Source: an uncultured Alistipes sp. (GTDB taxonomy: Bacteria > Bacteroidota > Bacteroidia > Bacteroidales > Rikenellaceae). Taken from it: DNA of 64,000 nucleotides. Positions within the stretch are counted from its first letter, which is position 1, and every line of letters begins with the position of its first letter. Under the pieces are notes generated by a model. That model worked only from the letters and a program-made list of their open reading frames with translations, was not told where the DNA came from and made no database searches. The translations under genes were made by a program, and so were the position numbers. Location of the stretch: NCBI GenBank assembly GCA_947367255.1, contig CANBCZ010000005.1, positions 1-64,000 on the forward strand, given 5' to 3'. Of the stretch, positions 1 to 8,532 are shown piece by piece.

Positions 1-26
1 TTGGAACAACGACACCTTTTTGGTGC

Positions 27-34
27 TAACTTTG
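27..34 (+). promoter_or_regulatory. -7 box for the NhaD-type antiporter gene
   Basis: TAACTTTG matches the Bacteroidota -7 consensus TAnnTTTG. It lies 32 bp before the ATG at 67, which argues for that start over the upstream TTG at position 1. Confidence 0.6.
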
Positions 35-66
35 CAATTATTTTCAGGTTTATATCTCTATTAAAT

Positions 67-1368
67 ATGCAGAGTATTCCGGTTTGGTTACTTATACCTT
101 TTATTATAATGCTGTTGGCTATTGCCATAGCACCTCTGATCGCTGCAGAGAAGTGGGAAAAGAACTCAAGTAAGCTCCTCTTCGTGCTGCTTGTATCCAT
201 ACCTACTTCGATAATACTTATCTCTACAGGTCTGGGCGATGAGTTGATACATCAGCTCTTCTACGACTATGTACCATTTATCATACTGCTCTGCTCACTC
301 TTTGTTGTTACGGGTGGAATAAAACTCTCTGTGAACTCCGTTGCCACACCTACGGTAAATACGACAATGCTCTTCTTGGGCTATGCGCTTGCCTCTTTTG
401 TGGGAACTACGGGTGCGGCAATGCTCCTCATCCGTCCATTGCTGGAGATGAATCGCGACCGAGAGCATAAGATGCACACATTCTTCATCTTTATAGCCCT
501 TGTAGCAAACTGCGGTGGTATTCTCACTCCGCTTGGTGATCCGCCACTCTTTTTGCTCTATCTGCGTGGTGCGCCGTTCAGTTGGTTTATGGAGATGTAT
601 CCGCAGTGGGTTGCTATCGGTGCAGTACTGCTTACAGGCTACTACATCTACGACAGTTGGAGATACCACAAGTGCGAGACTATCGGTATCCGTCCTCACA
701 GCCACTACAACGACGAGGAGGGTTTTACAATCAATGTCCGCGGTGCGAAGAACTTTATTCTGCTTATCGGTATCGTGCTGAGCGTAGCGTTTATAAACCC
801 TGCAACCATCCCTGCAATGGGCGAGCACGACGCACCTATATATATTAAGTTTCTCCGAGAGATTGTGCTGCTTGCAATAATCATACTCTCACTCAAGATA
901 ACCAAGCCAAAGGTACGAGAGGACAACCACTTCAGTTGGGAGCCGATTATCGAGGTTGCTATTATATTTATAGGTATATTCGTCACAATGACGCCGGCGC
1001 TGCTCTACCTCAATGCCAATGCCGAGATATTCGGACTCACATCTGCCCGCGAGTTCTTCTATGCAACCGGTGCACTCTCCTCATTCCTTGACAATGCACC
1101 AACTGCCGTAGCCTTCTACACCGTGGCGCAGGGTCTGAATGATACGGGTAGCGATCTTGTTGCAGGTGTCGCTCCGCTGATTTTGCAATCTATCTCTATG
1201 GGTGCAGTATATTTCGGCTCTATGACCTATATCGGCAATGGTCCGAACTTTATGGTCAAGGCTATCGCCGAGAAGGAGGGTGTCAAGATGCCGTCATTCT
1301 TCGGATATATCGCTCTGGCACTTATAGTCCTACTGCCGGTATATGCCGCAGTGGAGTACTTCCTGTAA
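67..1368 (+). CDS. NhaD-type sodium:proton antiporter / ion transporter superfamily permease
   Basis: Predicted inner-membrane cation antiporter of the ArsB/NhaD (ion transporter) superfamily, 433 aa from the ATG at 67. The protein is almost entirely hydrophobic, with about 11-12 membrane segments. The stretch NCGGILTPLGDPPLF resembles the NhaD motif with the conserved LTPLGDPP core, and SSFLDNAPTAVAF resembles the second conserved half-motif. The open frame continues upstream to the window edge, but a -7 promoter box at 27-34 lies inside that extension, so I chose the internal ATG. The gene is monocistronic and converges on a radical SAM gene across a shared hairpin terminator. Family membership is well supported. 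Substrate (Na+/H+ versus citrate or another anion) is inferred. Confidence 0.82.
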   Translation: MQSIPVWLLIPFIIMLLAIAIAPLIAAEKWEKNSSKLLFVLLVSIPTSIILISTGLGDELIHQLFYDYVPFIILLCSLFVVTGGIKLSVNSVATPTVNTTMLFLGYALASFVGTTGAAMLLIRPLLEMNRDREHKMHTFFIFIALVANCGGILTPLGDPPLFLLYLRGAPFSWFMEMYPQWVAIGAVLLTGYYIYDSWRYHKCETIGIRPHSHYNDEEGFTINVRGAKNFILLIGIVLSVAFINPATIPAMGEHDAPIYIKFLREIVLLAIIILSLKITKPKVREDNHFSWEPIIEVAIIFIGIFVTMTPALLYLNANAEIFGLTSAREFFYATGALSSFLDNAPTAVAFYTVAQGLNDTGSDLVAGVAPLILQSISMGAVYFGSMTYIGNGPNFMVKAIAEKEGVKMPSFFGYIALALIVLLPVYAAVEYFL

Positions 1369-1380
1369 GATTATGGCATA

Positions 1381-1414
1381 AAAAAAACGACTCGCAAAAA
1401 CGAGTCGTTTTTTT
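1381..1414. terminator. bidirectional intrinsic terminator
   Basis: Perfect inverted repeat AAAAAACGACTCG / CGAGTCGTTTTTT with a 6-nt loop and A/T runs on both sides. It serves the plus-strand antiporter gene and the minus-strand radical SAM gene that ends at 1413. Confidence 0.85.
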
Positions 1415-2183
1415 ATGCTACACTGCAAGTAATGCCCAAAGCCCTAACCCTTTCGGCTATCTGTTCAAGCTCCTCTCGTTCAACCTTCTGCAGAGTCTTA
1501 CAAGGTGTATCGCGGGCTATCGAGTAGACCATAACCGACTCGGGGGCTATTGCTCTTACCGCCTCCAACCACGCAGCTATCTGTGGTTCGGTGGTATTAT
1601 CGACAATTTTACCGTCGTACTCTCCACGCAGAAACATTGTCTGCACAATCACCCTACCCTCAAAAGCCTTGAGTTGCTCGACGACCTTTGCCACAGAGTA
1701 GTTGCAGCACGGTTTATTGATCAGTCGAGCCATATCCTCGTCAAGTGAGTCAATCTTGAGAATATTGTTATCCACACGACAGAGGGCTCGCACCACATCC
1801 TCACGATGCAGCTGTGTGGCATTGCTGAGTACCGAAATCTTTGCCGACGGAGCATACTTGTCGCGCAGAGCGATAGTATCCTCTATAATTGCCTCGAAGT
1901 CGGGATGCATAGTCGGCTCGCCATTACCGGCAAAGGTGACAACATCGGGCAGCTGACCCTCGGCAGACATCGCCACAAGTGCAGACTCAAGCGCCGCAGC
2001 AACCTGCTCACGGTCGTTAAAGCGGCGCGAACCGCTATTATCCCCATTCCAACCGCACTCACAGTAGATGCAGTCAAATGTACACAACTTCGCCTCAAGA
2101 GGCAACAGATTGACACCGAGCGAGAGTCCTAATCTACGCGAACGAACAGGTCCGTAAACTATCTGTGGATATAGTGCTGTCAT
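1413..2183 (-). CDS. radical SAM protein (COG0731-like)
   Basis: A 256-aa protein with the radical SAM signature C-x3-C-x2-C (CTFDCIYC, residues about 34-41), which should bind a [4Fe-4S] cluster and SAM. Downstream come FAGNGEPTMHP, the GGE-like SAM-binding strand, and a radical SAM barrel ending near residue 210. The N-terminus VYGPVRSRRLGLSLGVNLLP is typical of this small Bacteroidetes family, which is related to COG0731 (wyosine-synthesis-like) proteins. No auxiliary cluster cysteine motif is obvious apart from the extra Cys just after the signature. The gene is monocistronic with its own -7 box at 2201-2208. The substrate is unknown. Confidence 0.85.
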   Translation of the reverse strand: MTALYPQIVYGPVRSRRLGLSLGVNLLPLEAKLCTFDCIYCECGWNGDNSGSRRFNDREQVAAALESALVAMSAEGQLPDVVTFAGNGEPTMHPDFEAIIEDTIALRDKYAPSAKISVLSNATQLHREDVVRALCRVDNNILKIDSLDEDMARLINKPCCNYSVAKVVEQLKAFEGRVIVQTMFLRGEYDGKIVDNTTEPQIAAWLEAVRAIAPESVMVYSIARDTPCKTLQKVEREELEQIAERVRALGITCSVA

Positions 2184-2200
2184 AATTCAAAAATATATTG

Positions 2201-2208
2201 CAAATATA
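2201..2208 (-). promoter_or_regulatory. -7 box for the radical SAM gene
   Basis: On the minus strand the sequence reads TATATTTG, 18 bp before the start codon at 2183. It is divergent from the box at 2232-2239. Confidence 0.55.
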
Positions 2209-2231
2209 ATGATTTTTCTCATAGAAAACAT

Positions 2232-2239
2232 TATCTTTG
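2232..2239 (+). promoter_or_regulatory. -7 box for the nucleoside hydrolase gene
   Basis: TATCTTTG matches TAnnTTTG and lies 24 bp before the ATG at 2264. Confidence 0.65.
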
Positions 2240-2263
2240 TGAACAAACAAAACTACTGAAACT

Positions 2264-3274
2264 ATGAAAAAGATTCTTATAGCCATTGTAGCGCTGTTTA
2301 CAGCCACTTTTTACACAAATGCAGCAGAACCTATCAAGATTATCTTCGATACCGATATGGGTAACGATGTAGATGATGTTGTGGCGCTCGATATGTTCTA
2401 TAAATATATGGACGAGGGCAAGGTAGACCTGCTCGGTATTATCTCGAGCAAGCGCGAGGGTGGCAGCGTAAAGTTTATCGATGCGATGAATACCCTCTAT
2501 GGTTACCCTAACATCCCCGTAGGTATCGTAAAGACCTATCCCGAGGAGGGTTATGTGTGCACCGACAAACGCCTCAACTACGCAGACTATACCGTCAATG
2601 CGCACAACTACAAGCACACTATTACCGATTGGGATGCAGTCGAGGATGGTTACAAGCTCATCCGAAAGCTCCTTGCATCGCAGCCTGACAAGAGCGTGAC
2701 CTTCGTTACCGTAGGTTTCTCGACCAATATGACTCGTCTGCTCGCATCTGCTGCCGACGAGTACTCGCCACTTGACGGCAAGAGCCTTATGGCACAAAAG
2801 GCTGAAAAGGTTGTAATTATGGCAGGCAATTTCCACGAGCGCAAAAAGGAGTACAATGTATATAAGGACCACTATGCTGCTGTACGCTTCTTTGCAGAGT
2901 GTCCTGTACCGATGTACTTCAGCGATGTTGTGCTGGGCAAAAGTACCCTCTATCCATACCAGACCGTAGAGAATGGATTTAAGTATACAGAGAACCATCC
3001 GCTGGTTGTAGCCTTCAACTACTACGCACAGATGCCGTACAACCGCCCGCTCTGGGACCCGACAGCTGTACTGTTTGCTGTAGAGGGTCACAAGGGCTAT
3101 GCGAGTCTGTCAAAAAGCGGCTATGTTACTGTAGATCAGGCAAGTATAACCGATTTCACAGAGGACAAATCCTCTAATCGCTACTACTATAAGGTGAACG
3201 ACAAGCAGCGCGCGGCAATTGTTCGCCGTATTGTCGAGCTGACAGAGCGCACTCCAAAAATTTTTCAAAAATAA
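2264..3274 (+). CDS. secreted nucleoside hydrolase (IunH family)
   Basis: A 336-aa inosine-uridine-type nucleoside N-ribohydrolase, splitting ribonucleosides into base and ribose. An N-terminal signal peptide (MKKILIAIVALFTATFYTNA) predicts export to the periplasm. The calcium-binding signature DTDMGNDVDD is intact at residues 30-39. MAGNFHERKKEYNVYKD and WDPTAVLFA match the later substrate- and metal-binding loops. Secreted members of this family in gut Bacteroidales are thought to salvage host or dietary nucleosides. The gene is monocistronic, bounded by its own promoter and a weak hairpin at 3273. Base preference cannot be read from sequence. Confidence 0.88.
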   Translation: MKKILIAIVALFTATFYTNAAEPIKIIFDTDMGNDVDDVVALDMFYKYMDEGKVDLLGIISSKREGGSVKFIDAMNTLYGYPNIPVGIVKTYPEEGYVCTDKRLNYADYTVNAHNYKHTITDWDAVEDGYKLIRKLLASQPDKSVTFVTVGFSTNMTRLLASAADEYSPLDGKSLMAQKAEKVVIMAGNFHERKKEYNVYKDHYAAVRFFAECPVPMYFSDVVLGKSTLYPYQTVENGFKYTENHPLVVAFNYYAQMPYNRPLWDPTAVLFAVEGHKGYASLSKSGYVTVDQASITDFTEDKSSNRYYYKVNDKQRAAIVRRIVELTERTPKIFQK

Positions 3275-3309
3275 AAATCGCGCTACAGATACATACAGCC
3301 GCGCTTTTT
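3273..3309 (+). terminator. probable terminator of the nucleoside hydrolase gene
   Basis: AAAAAtCGCG pairs with CGCGcTTTTT around a 17-nt loop with one mismatch, starting at the stop codon. It is imperfect, so confidence is moderate. Confidence 0.5.
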
Positions 3310-3350
3310 GAAAAGTGTTAATAACTTGTCAAAAATTACGATGTGAAAAA

Positions 3351-3383
3351 TTTGGAGAATTAAGCAAATATTCCCTACATTTG
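3351..3383 (+). promoter_or_regulatory. -33/-7 promoter of nrdJ
   Basis: TTTG at 3351-3354 and TACATTTG at 3376-3383 are separated by 21 bp. The ATG is at 3470, so the leader is about 80 nt, long enough for the hairpin at 3404-3430. Confidence 0.65.
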
Positions 3384-3403
3384 TGGTACAAAATATCAGA
3401 ATT

Positions 3404-3430
3404 AAGTAGTCCCTTTCGAGGGGCTATTTT
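3404..3430 (+). promoter_or_regulatory. terminator-like hairpin in the nrdJ leader
   Basis: A 10-bp stem (3404-3413 with 3420-3429, two G-U wobbles) closes a 6-nt loop TTTCGA and ends in TTTT. It sits between the promoter and the nrdJ start. The form resembles a transcription attenuator. No cobalamin-riboswitch B12 box was seen around it. Confidence 0.45.
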
Positions 3431-3469
3431 CGCCTAAATCTGACACAAATTAAATAAAACTGATATATT

Positions 3470-6010
3470 ATGAATAAAACACCTAAAAAGGTAGAGTACG
3501 CAGACGCTGTGGCCGCCTCTAAGGAGTATTTTGCAGGTGACGAGCTTGCTGCCACCGTATGGGTGAGCAAGTATGCCCTCAAGGACTCTTACGGCAACAT
3601 CTACGAGTCTACCCCGACACAGATGCACGAGCGTATTGCAGCTGAGTTGGAGCGTATCGAGAACAAGTATGCCAACCCGCTGACAAAGGCTCAGATTTTC
3701 GAGTTGCTCGACCACTTCCGTTACATCATCCCTCAGGGTGGTCCGATGACAGGTATCGGCAACAACTTCCAGGTAGCATCGCTCTCAAACTGCTTTGTTA
3801 TCGGTCACAAGAATCCGGCTGACTCTTACGGCGGTATCTTCCGTATGGATGAGGAGCAGGTACAGCTGATGAAGCGTCGCGGTGGTGTAGGTCACGACCT
3901 GTCACACATCCGTCCTGCAGGCAGCCCTGTACTCAACTCTGCACTCACATCGACTGGTATTGTTCCGTTTATGGAGCGCTACTCAAACTCTACACGCGAG
4001 GTTGCGCAGGATGGTCGTCGTGGTGCACTGATGCTCTCACTCTCTATCAAGCACCCTGATGCAGAGAACTTTATCGATGCAAAGCTCGACACAAACAAGG
4101 TTACCGGCGCAAATGTATCTATCAAGATTGACGACGAGTTTATGCGTGCCGCTATCGATGGTCGTACATACACCCAGCAGTTCCCAATCAACTCTGAGAA
4201 CCCTAAGTATGTAAAGCACATCGATGCTCGCAAGCTCTGGAGCAAGATTATCCACAACGCGTGGAAGTCTGCAGAGCCGGGAGTACTCTTCTGGGATACA
4301 ATCATCCGCGAGTCTGTGCCTGATTGTTATGCAGATCAGGGCTTTACTACCGTATCTACAAACCCTTGCGGCGAGATTCCGCTCTGTCCTTACGACAGCT
4401 GCCGTCTGCTCGCTATCAATCTCTACAGCTATGTAGAGAATCCGTTCACAAAGGAGGCTACATTCAACTTCGACCTCTTTAAGGAGCACGTTCACAAGGC
4501 TATGCACCTTATGGATGACATTATCGACCTCGAGCTCGAGAAGGTCGATCTTATCCTCAACAAGATTCAGTCTGACCCTGAGGATATGGATGTTCGCAAG
4601 GTTGAGATTGAGCTTTGGAAGAAGATTCAGGATATGGCACTCAAGGGTCGTCGTACCGGTCTGGGTATCACTGCAGAGGGCGATATGCTCGCAGCACTCG
4701 GTCTGCGTTACGGATCTGAGAAGGCTCTCAAGTTTACCGTTGAGGTTCACAAGACCCTCGCTATTGAGGCTTACCGTGCATCTGTAATGATGGCACGCGA
4801 TCGTGGTGCATTCCAGGTATTCGACGCAGAGAAGGAGAAGAACAACCCTATGATTGCTCGTCTGCGTGAGGCTGACAAGTCACTCTACGAGGATATGCTC
4901 AAGTATGGTCGTCGTAATATCGCTATGCTTACAATCGCTCCTACAGGCACAACTTCGCTTATGTCACAGACAACATCAGGTATCGAGCCTGTGTTCCGTC
5001 CTGTATACAAGCGTCGTCGTAAGATCAACCCATCTGACCACAATGTAGTTGCTACATTTGTTGATGAGCAGGGCAATGCTTTCGAGGAGTACAATGTATA
5101 CCACCACAAGTTCGTAGATTGGCTCACAATCAACGGCTATGACACTACCCGTCTGCAGACAATCTCTGACGAGGAGCTCGACAAGTGGGTAGCAGCATCT
5201 CCATACAACCGCGCGACTGCAAACGATATCGACTGGGTTGCTAAGGTGCGTATGCAGGGTGCTATTCAGAAGTGGGTAGATCACTCAATATCTGTGACTG
5301 TAAACCTTCCGAACAATGTCTCTGAGGAGCTGGTTGCCGATGTATATCGCACAGCTTGGGAGTGCGGCTGTAAGGGTGTTACCGTATATCGTGACGGTTG
5401 CCGTGCAGGTGTGCTCGTAGACAAGAAGTCGAAGAAGAGCGCCGCTCCAAAGTGCGAGGAGCCTACACAGTCTAACCGTCGTCCGAAGTCAATTCCTGCA
5501 GAGGTTGTTCGCTTCAAGAACGGCAAGGAGGATTGGATTGCATTTGTAGGTATGCTCGAGGGTCATCCATATGAGATCTTCACCGGTAAGATTGAGGATG
5601 ACGCTATGTACATTCCACCAAAGATTACTAAGGGTAACATTCTCAAGGTTCGCGAGGATGACGGCACAAAGCGTTACGACTTCCAGTACACCGACCGCTA
5701 CGGCTATACAAACACTATCGGTGGTATCTCACGACTCTTCGACGAGAGCTTCTGGAACTACGCAAAGCTTATCTCGGGTGTTCTTCGCTACAATATGCCT
5801 ATCGACAAGGTTGTTTCGCTTATCGACGGTCTTCACCTCGATGACGAGAACATCAACACTTGGAAGAATGGTGTAAAGCGTGCTCTGAAGCAGTACATCG
5901 AGGATGGTACTCGTTCTAAGGGCAAGTGTCCACAGTGTGGTCAGGAGAATATGGCATACCAGAACGGTTGTCTTACCTGTATGAGCTGTGGCTACTCTAA
6001 GTGCGGTTAG
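3470..6010 (+). CDS. nrdJ: adenosylcobalamin-dependent (class II) ribonucleotide reductase
   Basis: This 846-aa enzyme reduces ribonucleotides to deoxyribonucleotides using adenosylcobalamin to form a thiyl radical, without oxygen. The active-site motif NPCGE is at residues 298-302, with Cys300 as the expected thiyl residue. Cys108 (LSNCFVIG) and Cys311 (DSCRLLAINL) are positioned as the substrate-reducing pair. IAPTGTTSLMSQTTSGIEP binds the substrate phosphate. The C-terminus carries a CPQCG...CMSCGYSKCG cysteine-rich ribbon that re-reduces the active site. Length is usual for the B12-dependent family. The gene has its own promoter, a leader hairpin and a strong downstream terminator, so it is a single-gene unit. 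No other reductase class is present in the window. Confidence 0.95.
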   Translation: MNKTPKKVEYADAVAASKEYFAGDELAATVWVSKYALKDSYGNIYESTPTQMHERIAAELERIENKYANPLTKAQIFELLDHFRYIIPQGGPMTGIGNNFQVASLSNCFVIGHKNPADSYGGIFRMDEEQVQLMKRRGGVGHDLSHIRPAGSPVLNSALTSTGIVPFMERYSNSTREVAQDGRRGALMLSLSIKHPDAENFIDAKLDTNKVTGANVSIKIDDEFMRAAIDGRTYTQQFPINSENPKYVKHIDARKLWSKIIHNAWKSAEPGVLFWDTIIRESVPDCYADQGFTTVSTNPCGEIPLCPYDSCRLLAINLYSYVENPFTKEATFNFDLFKEHVHKAMHLMDDIIDLELEKVDLILNKIQSDPEDMDVRKVEIELWKKIQDMALKGRRTGLGITAEGDMLAALGLRYGSEKALKFTVEVHKTLAIEAYRASVMMARDRGAFQVFDAEKEKNNPMIARLREADKSLYEDMLKYGRRNIAMLTIAPTGTTSLMSQTTSGIEPVFRPVYKRRRKINPSDHNVVATFVDEQGNAFEEYNVYHHKFVDWLTINGYDTTRLQTISDEELDKWVAASPYNRATANDIDWVAKVRMQGAIQKWVDHSISVTVNLPNNVSEELVADVYRTAWECGCKGVTVYRDGCRAGVLVDKKSKKSAAPKCEEPTQSNRRPKSIPAEVVRFKNGKEDWIAFVGMLEGHPYEIFTGKIEDDAMYIPPKITKGNILKVREDDGTKRYDFQYTDRYGYTNTIGGISRLFDESFWNYAKLISGVLRYNMPIDKVVSLIDGLHLDDENINTWKNGVKRALKQYIEDGTRSKGKCPQCGQENMAYQNGCLTCMSCGYSKCG

Positions 6011-6030
6011 TAGATACCTTAATATATAAC

Positions 6031-6066
6031 AAAGACGTGTCCGAGTATATTGGGCACGTCTTTTTT
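6031..6066 (+). terminator. intrinsic terminator of nrdJ
   Basis: A 12-bp stem (6031-6042 with 6052-6063, one G-U pair) with a 9-nt loop is followed by a T run. Confidence 0.85.
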
Positions 6067-6074
6067 GTTAGATG

Positions 6075-6106
6075 TTGCAGAAATAGTAAATAAATGTGTA
6101 CTTTTG
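6075..6106 (+). promoter_or_regulatory. -33/-7 promoter of the acyltransferase gene
   Basis: TTG at 6075-6077 and TACTTTTG at 6099-6106, spaced 21 bp, lie 46 bp before the ATG. Confidence 0.6.
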
Positions 6107-6152
6107 TAGTTGAGTTCAATATCGTAATAATCGATATAGTTTATAAATAGCG

Positions 6153-7184
6153 ATGAAGAAGATTAATTGGTTGCTTATACTTCAAGGATGGACTATGCTG
6201 TGGGTTGTCATAGGGCACGCTCCGTTAAGGATAGAGGGCATAGTTCCTGAATTTGCAGCCCTCTTGTACGATATTGCCTATTCGTTTCACATGCCACTTT
6301 TCATCCTAATTTCGGGATACCTGTTCTATACGACACGTCTGTCAGCAAGCTCTACAAAGTGGTCTTATAAGGCTATAATGATGGACAAACTCAAACGATT
6401 AGCAATACCTTTCATCGTATTTACGATTATCGCAATGGGGATGAAGTCTCTGCTCCCTGGAGAGATGAACAGAGCCGCATCGTTTACATTTCAAGAGTTC
6501 TTCCTCGCAATTCTCTATCCTCGAGAGGGTCCACTGCTTGAGATGTGGTTTATTGCTGTTATTCTATGGATGTTTGCCCTAACCCCTTACTGGAGAGTCT
6601 GCCTTAAATCGAGATGGCTTACTATCGTAACCTTGAGTCTTCTGCTCGCACTACATATTTGGGTTGATTATCTACCGCTCGACACTTTCCTATGCCTAAA
6701 AGATTGTGCGTACTACGGAATCTACTTCTTTATCGGTTTGTTAGCCAGCAAATATGGTTTCGATGACAAGTACAAGCCGATGAAGTATCTGATAATTGCA
6801 GTAGGTGCTACTCTATATCTATGCCTCTGGAATACCGATATTCTATTCGGGCTTGCCATGAGCGGAATAGCCATCTCGGTAGGCCTTTCGTTTATCCTTG
6901 ACAGCATATATCCAAAGGCTTTTTCAACATTCCGCGACTATACCTACCAGATATTTTTGATTGGCATTTTTGCTCAAATTGCTGTCAAAATCATCTATAA
7001 ATACACCTTGTCAATGGGCTTCGGAGCAAGCCATCCGACATTAGTATATATTGTATTCTATTTGACCTGTATAGTTTTGGGGTTATACATCCCTGTAATT
7101 ATCTCCAAAGTTGCAAAACATATAAACTGGAGCCCTATTCTGCTATGTTTAGGATTAAAAAAAGATAGCAATCTTGCCCGATAA
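6153..7184 (+). CDS. acyltransferase 3 family membrane protein
   Basis: A 343-aa integral membrane protein with about ten hydrophobic segments, matching the acyltransferase 3 (OafA/WecH/NodX) family, which moves acetyl groups onto glycans or lipids at the inner membrane. The N-terminal stretch LQGWTMLWVVIGHAPL contains the family's conserved His after the first segment, and FHMPLFILISGYLFY follows as the second conserved block. It stands alone with its own promoter, and no polysaccharide cluster is adjacent, so the acceptor is unknown. Its A+T content seems a little higher than its neighbours by eye. Confidence 0.8.
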   Translation: MKKINWLLILQGWTMLWVVIGHAPLRIEGIVPEFAALLYDIAYSFHMPLFILISGYLFYTTRLSASSTKWSYKAIMMDKLKRLAIPFIVFTIIAMGMKSLLPGEMNRAASFTFQEFFLAILYPREGPLLEMWFIAVILWMFALTPYWRVCLKSRWLTIVTLSLLLALHIWVDYLPLDTFLCLKDCAYYGIYFFIGLLASKYGFDDKYKPMKYLIIAVGATLYLCLWNTDILFGLAMSGIAISVGLSFILDSIYPKAFSTFRDYTYQIFLIGIFAQIAVKIIYKYTLSMGFGASHPTLVYIVFYLTCIVLGLYIPVIISKVAKHINWSPILLCLGLKKDSNLAR

Positions 7185-7209
7185 AGGCTCTTTGTTTTCA
7201 CCCGCAAAA

Positions 7210-7217
7210 TAGTTTTG
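7210..7217 (+). promoter_or_regulatory. -7 box for the OmpA-family gene
   Basis: TAGTTTTG lies 42 bp before the preferred ATG at 7260. No well-spaced -33 box was found. Confidence 0.45.
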
Positions 7218-7259
7218 CACAATTTATGCAACCTCATAGGCATCTAACATTTGATGCTT

Positions 7260-8477
7260 ATGAAAAAGATTTTTACAATTATTGCGGCATTAGCGACCTT
7301 GTCGGCTACCGCACAAGAGTTTACAGTAATCGAGGAGCAGCCGAACACCCACATTTCAGGCTTTGTCTCAAATCGTTTTTGGGATAATTGGGAGATTCAG
7401 GGTGGTGCCGGTATGTCCTTTATGCTCGGCACGGGAAGTAAGATTGGCAAGGCATATCAGGGCGTAGGCTATGGCGCTGTCGGTAAGTGGGTACACCCCG
7501 TATTCGGTATGCGATTTGCTGCTGAGGGAGGTAAGATAAACTACCTCAACACCGCAAACAGCAAGGTCAATACCTCATTCCTATTTCTGCATCCCGATAT
7601 GATGATCAATCTTAGCAACTGGATTGGCGGATATCGCGAGTGGAGAGTCTACGACGCCATACTTACCGGTGGTGCAGGTATTGCCTTTACAAGTCTTAAC
7701 GAGAAGTCTACGCGTCAGACCGAATTTGCAGCGAGCGTAGGTATGCAGAACAGATTTAACGTCAGCAGTGCCGTATCTATCGACCTTACGGTAAACTACA
7801 CCCTGGCGCGTGCAAATCTCTTCCCGCAGCCGACTATAAAGTCGCCACGATTTAATGCGCTGAACTTCTATGTCGGTGTTACATATCGCTTCAACAAGCG
7901 CAACTTCAACCGCGTAGGTGCTACAGATGAGGAGGTTGCTGCAATGCTCGCCTTTATAGCCGAGAAGGAGGAGAAGATTGGCGAGATAACAGCCGAGAAC
8001 AACAAGCTATTGAGAATCAATGCCGAGCAGGAGCGACAGCTCAACAAGGCTACCGTAAAGATTAGCGAGTACAGCAAGGAGATTGTAAACGAGAACAAGC
8101 AGATCGAGCAGCTCGAGAACCCTGTTCAGGCGGCAAATGCACAGGAGGCAATAGCCACCGACAACTACGACGAGATACTCTTCTATCTCTACGGCTATGG
8201 CATATTGAGCGCCGACAACAAGGCTCGCCTTGACCTGCTTGCCGAGCATATCAAGAAGTGCAGTTCGGATAGAGTATTCCGCATAGAGGGCTTTGCCGAC
8301 CCGCAGACGGGCAGTGAGAAGTACAATATGCGTCTTGCCGCAAAACGCGCCCGCACAGCATACGACTATCTGATCTCCAAGGGTGTCGATGAGTCTAAAA
8401 TCGAGTGGAAGAGTGGCGGCACAACCAACCTGCCATTCAAGCACAAGGAGCAGAACCGCGTGGTGGTGATATTTTAA
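7260..8477 (+). CDS. OmpA-family outer membrane protein
   Basis: A 405-aa protein with a signal peptide (MKKIFTIIAALATLSATAQ). Residues about 20-215 alternate polar and hydrophobic positions and end in aromatic strands, as expected for an outer membrane beta-barrel. A Glu/Lys/Asn-rich segment at about 220-285 should form a coiled coil. The C-terminal OmpA domain (about 300-405) contains FRIEGFADPQTGSEKYNMRLAAKRA, which matches the peptidoglycan-binding motif with its conserved Asp and Arg residues. It probably ties the outer membrane to peptidoglycan. I chose the ATG at 7260 because upstream TTG and ATG codons would put residues before the signal peptide. Confidence 0.85.
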   Translation: MKKIFTIIAALATLSATAQEFTVIEEQPNTHISGFVSNRFWDNWEIQGGAGMSFMLGTGSKIGKAYQGVGYGAVGKWVHPVFGMRFAAEGGKINYLNTANSKVNTSFLFLHPDMMINLSNWIGGYREWRVYDAILTGGAGIAFTSLNEKSTRQTEFAASVGMQNRFNVSSAVSIDLTVNYTLARANLFPQPTIKSPRFNALNFYVGVTYRFNKRNFNRVGATDEEVAAMLAFIAEKEEKIGEITAENNKLLRINAEQERQLNKATVKISEYSKEIVNENKQIEQLENPVQAANAQEAIATDNYDEILFYLYGYGILSADNKARLDLLAEHIKKCSSDRVFRIEGFADPQTGSEKYNMRLAAKRARTAYDYLISKGVDESKIEWKSGGTTNLPFKHKEQNRVVVIF

Positions 8478-8481
8478 CGAA

Positions 8482-8516
8482 AGAGGGTGTCCAAAAAAAT
8501 GGACACCCTCTATTTT
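8482..8516. terminator. bidirectional intrinsic terminator
   Basis: A perfect 12-bp stem (AGAGGGTGTCCA at 8482-8493 with its complement at 8500-8511) and a loop of six A, between the convergent OmpA-family gene and the RibH-like gene. Confidence 0.85.
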
Positions 8517-8532
8517 GCGAATTTGTATAGTG

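Noticed and set aside
1..66. N-terminal extension of the antiporter from the TTG at position 1
   Set aside because: A -7 promoter box lies at 27-34 inside it, and the residues do not match the family.
3384..3469. Cobalamin riboswitch before nrdJ
   Set aside because: The leader is only about 80 nt and lacks a recognisable B12 box or the multi-stem core; only a simple hairpin is seen.
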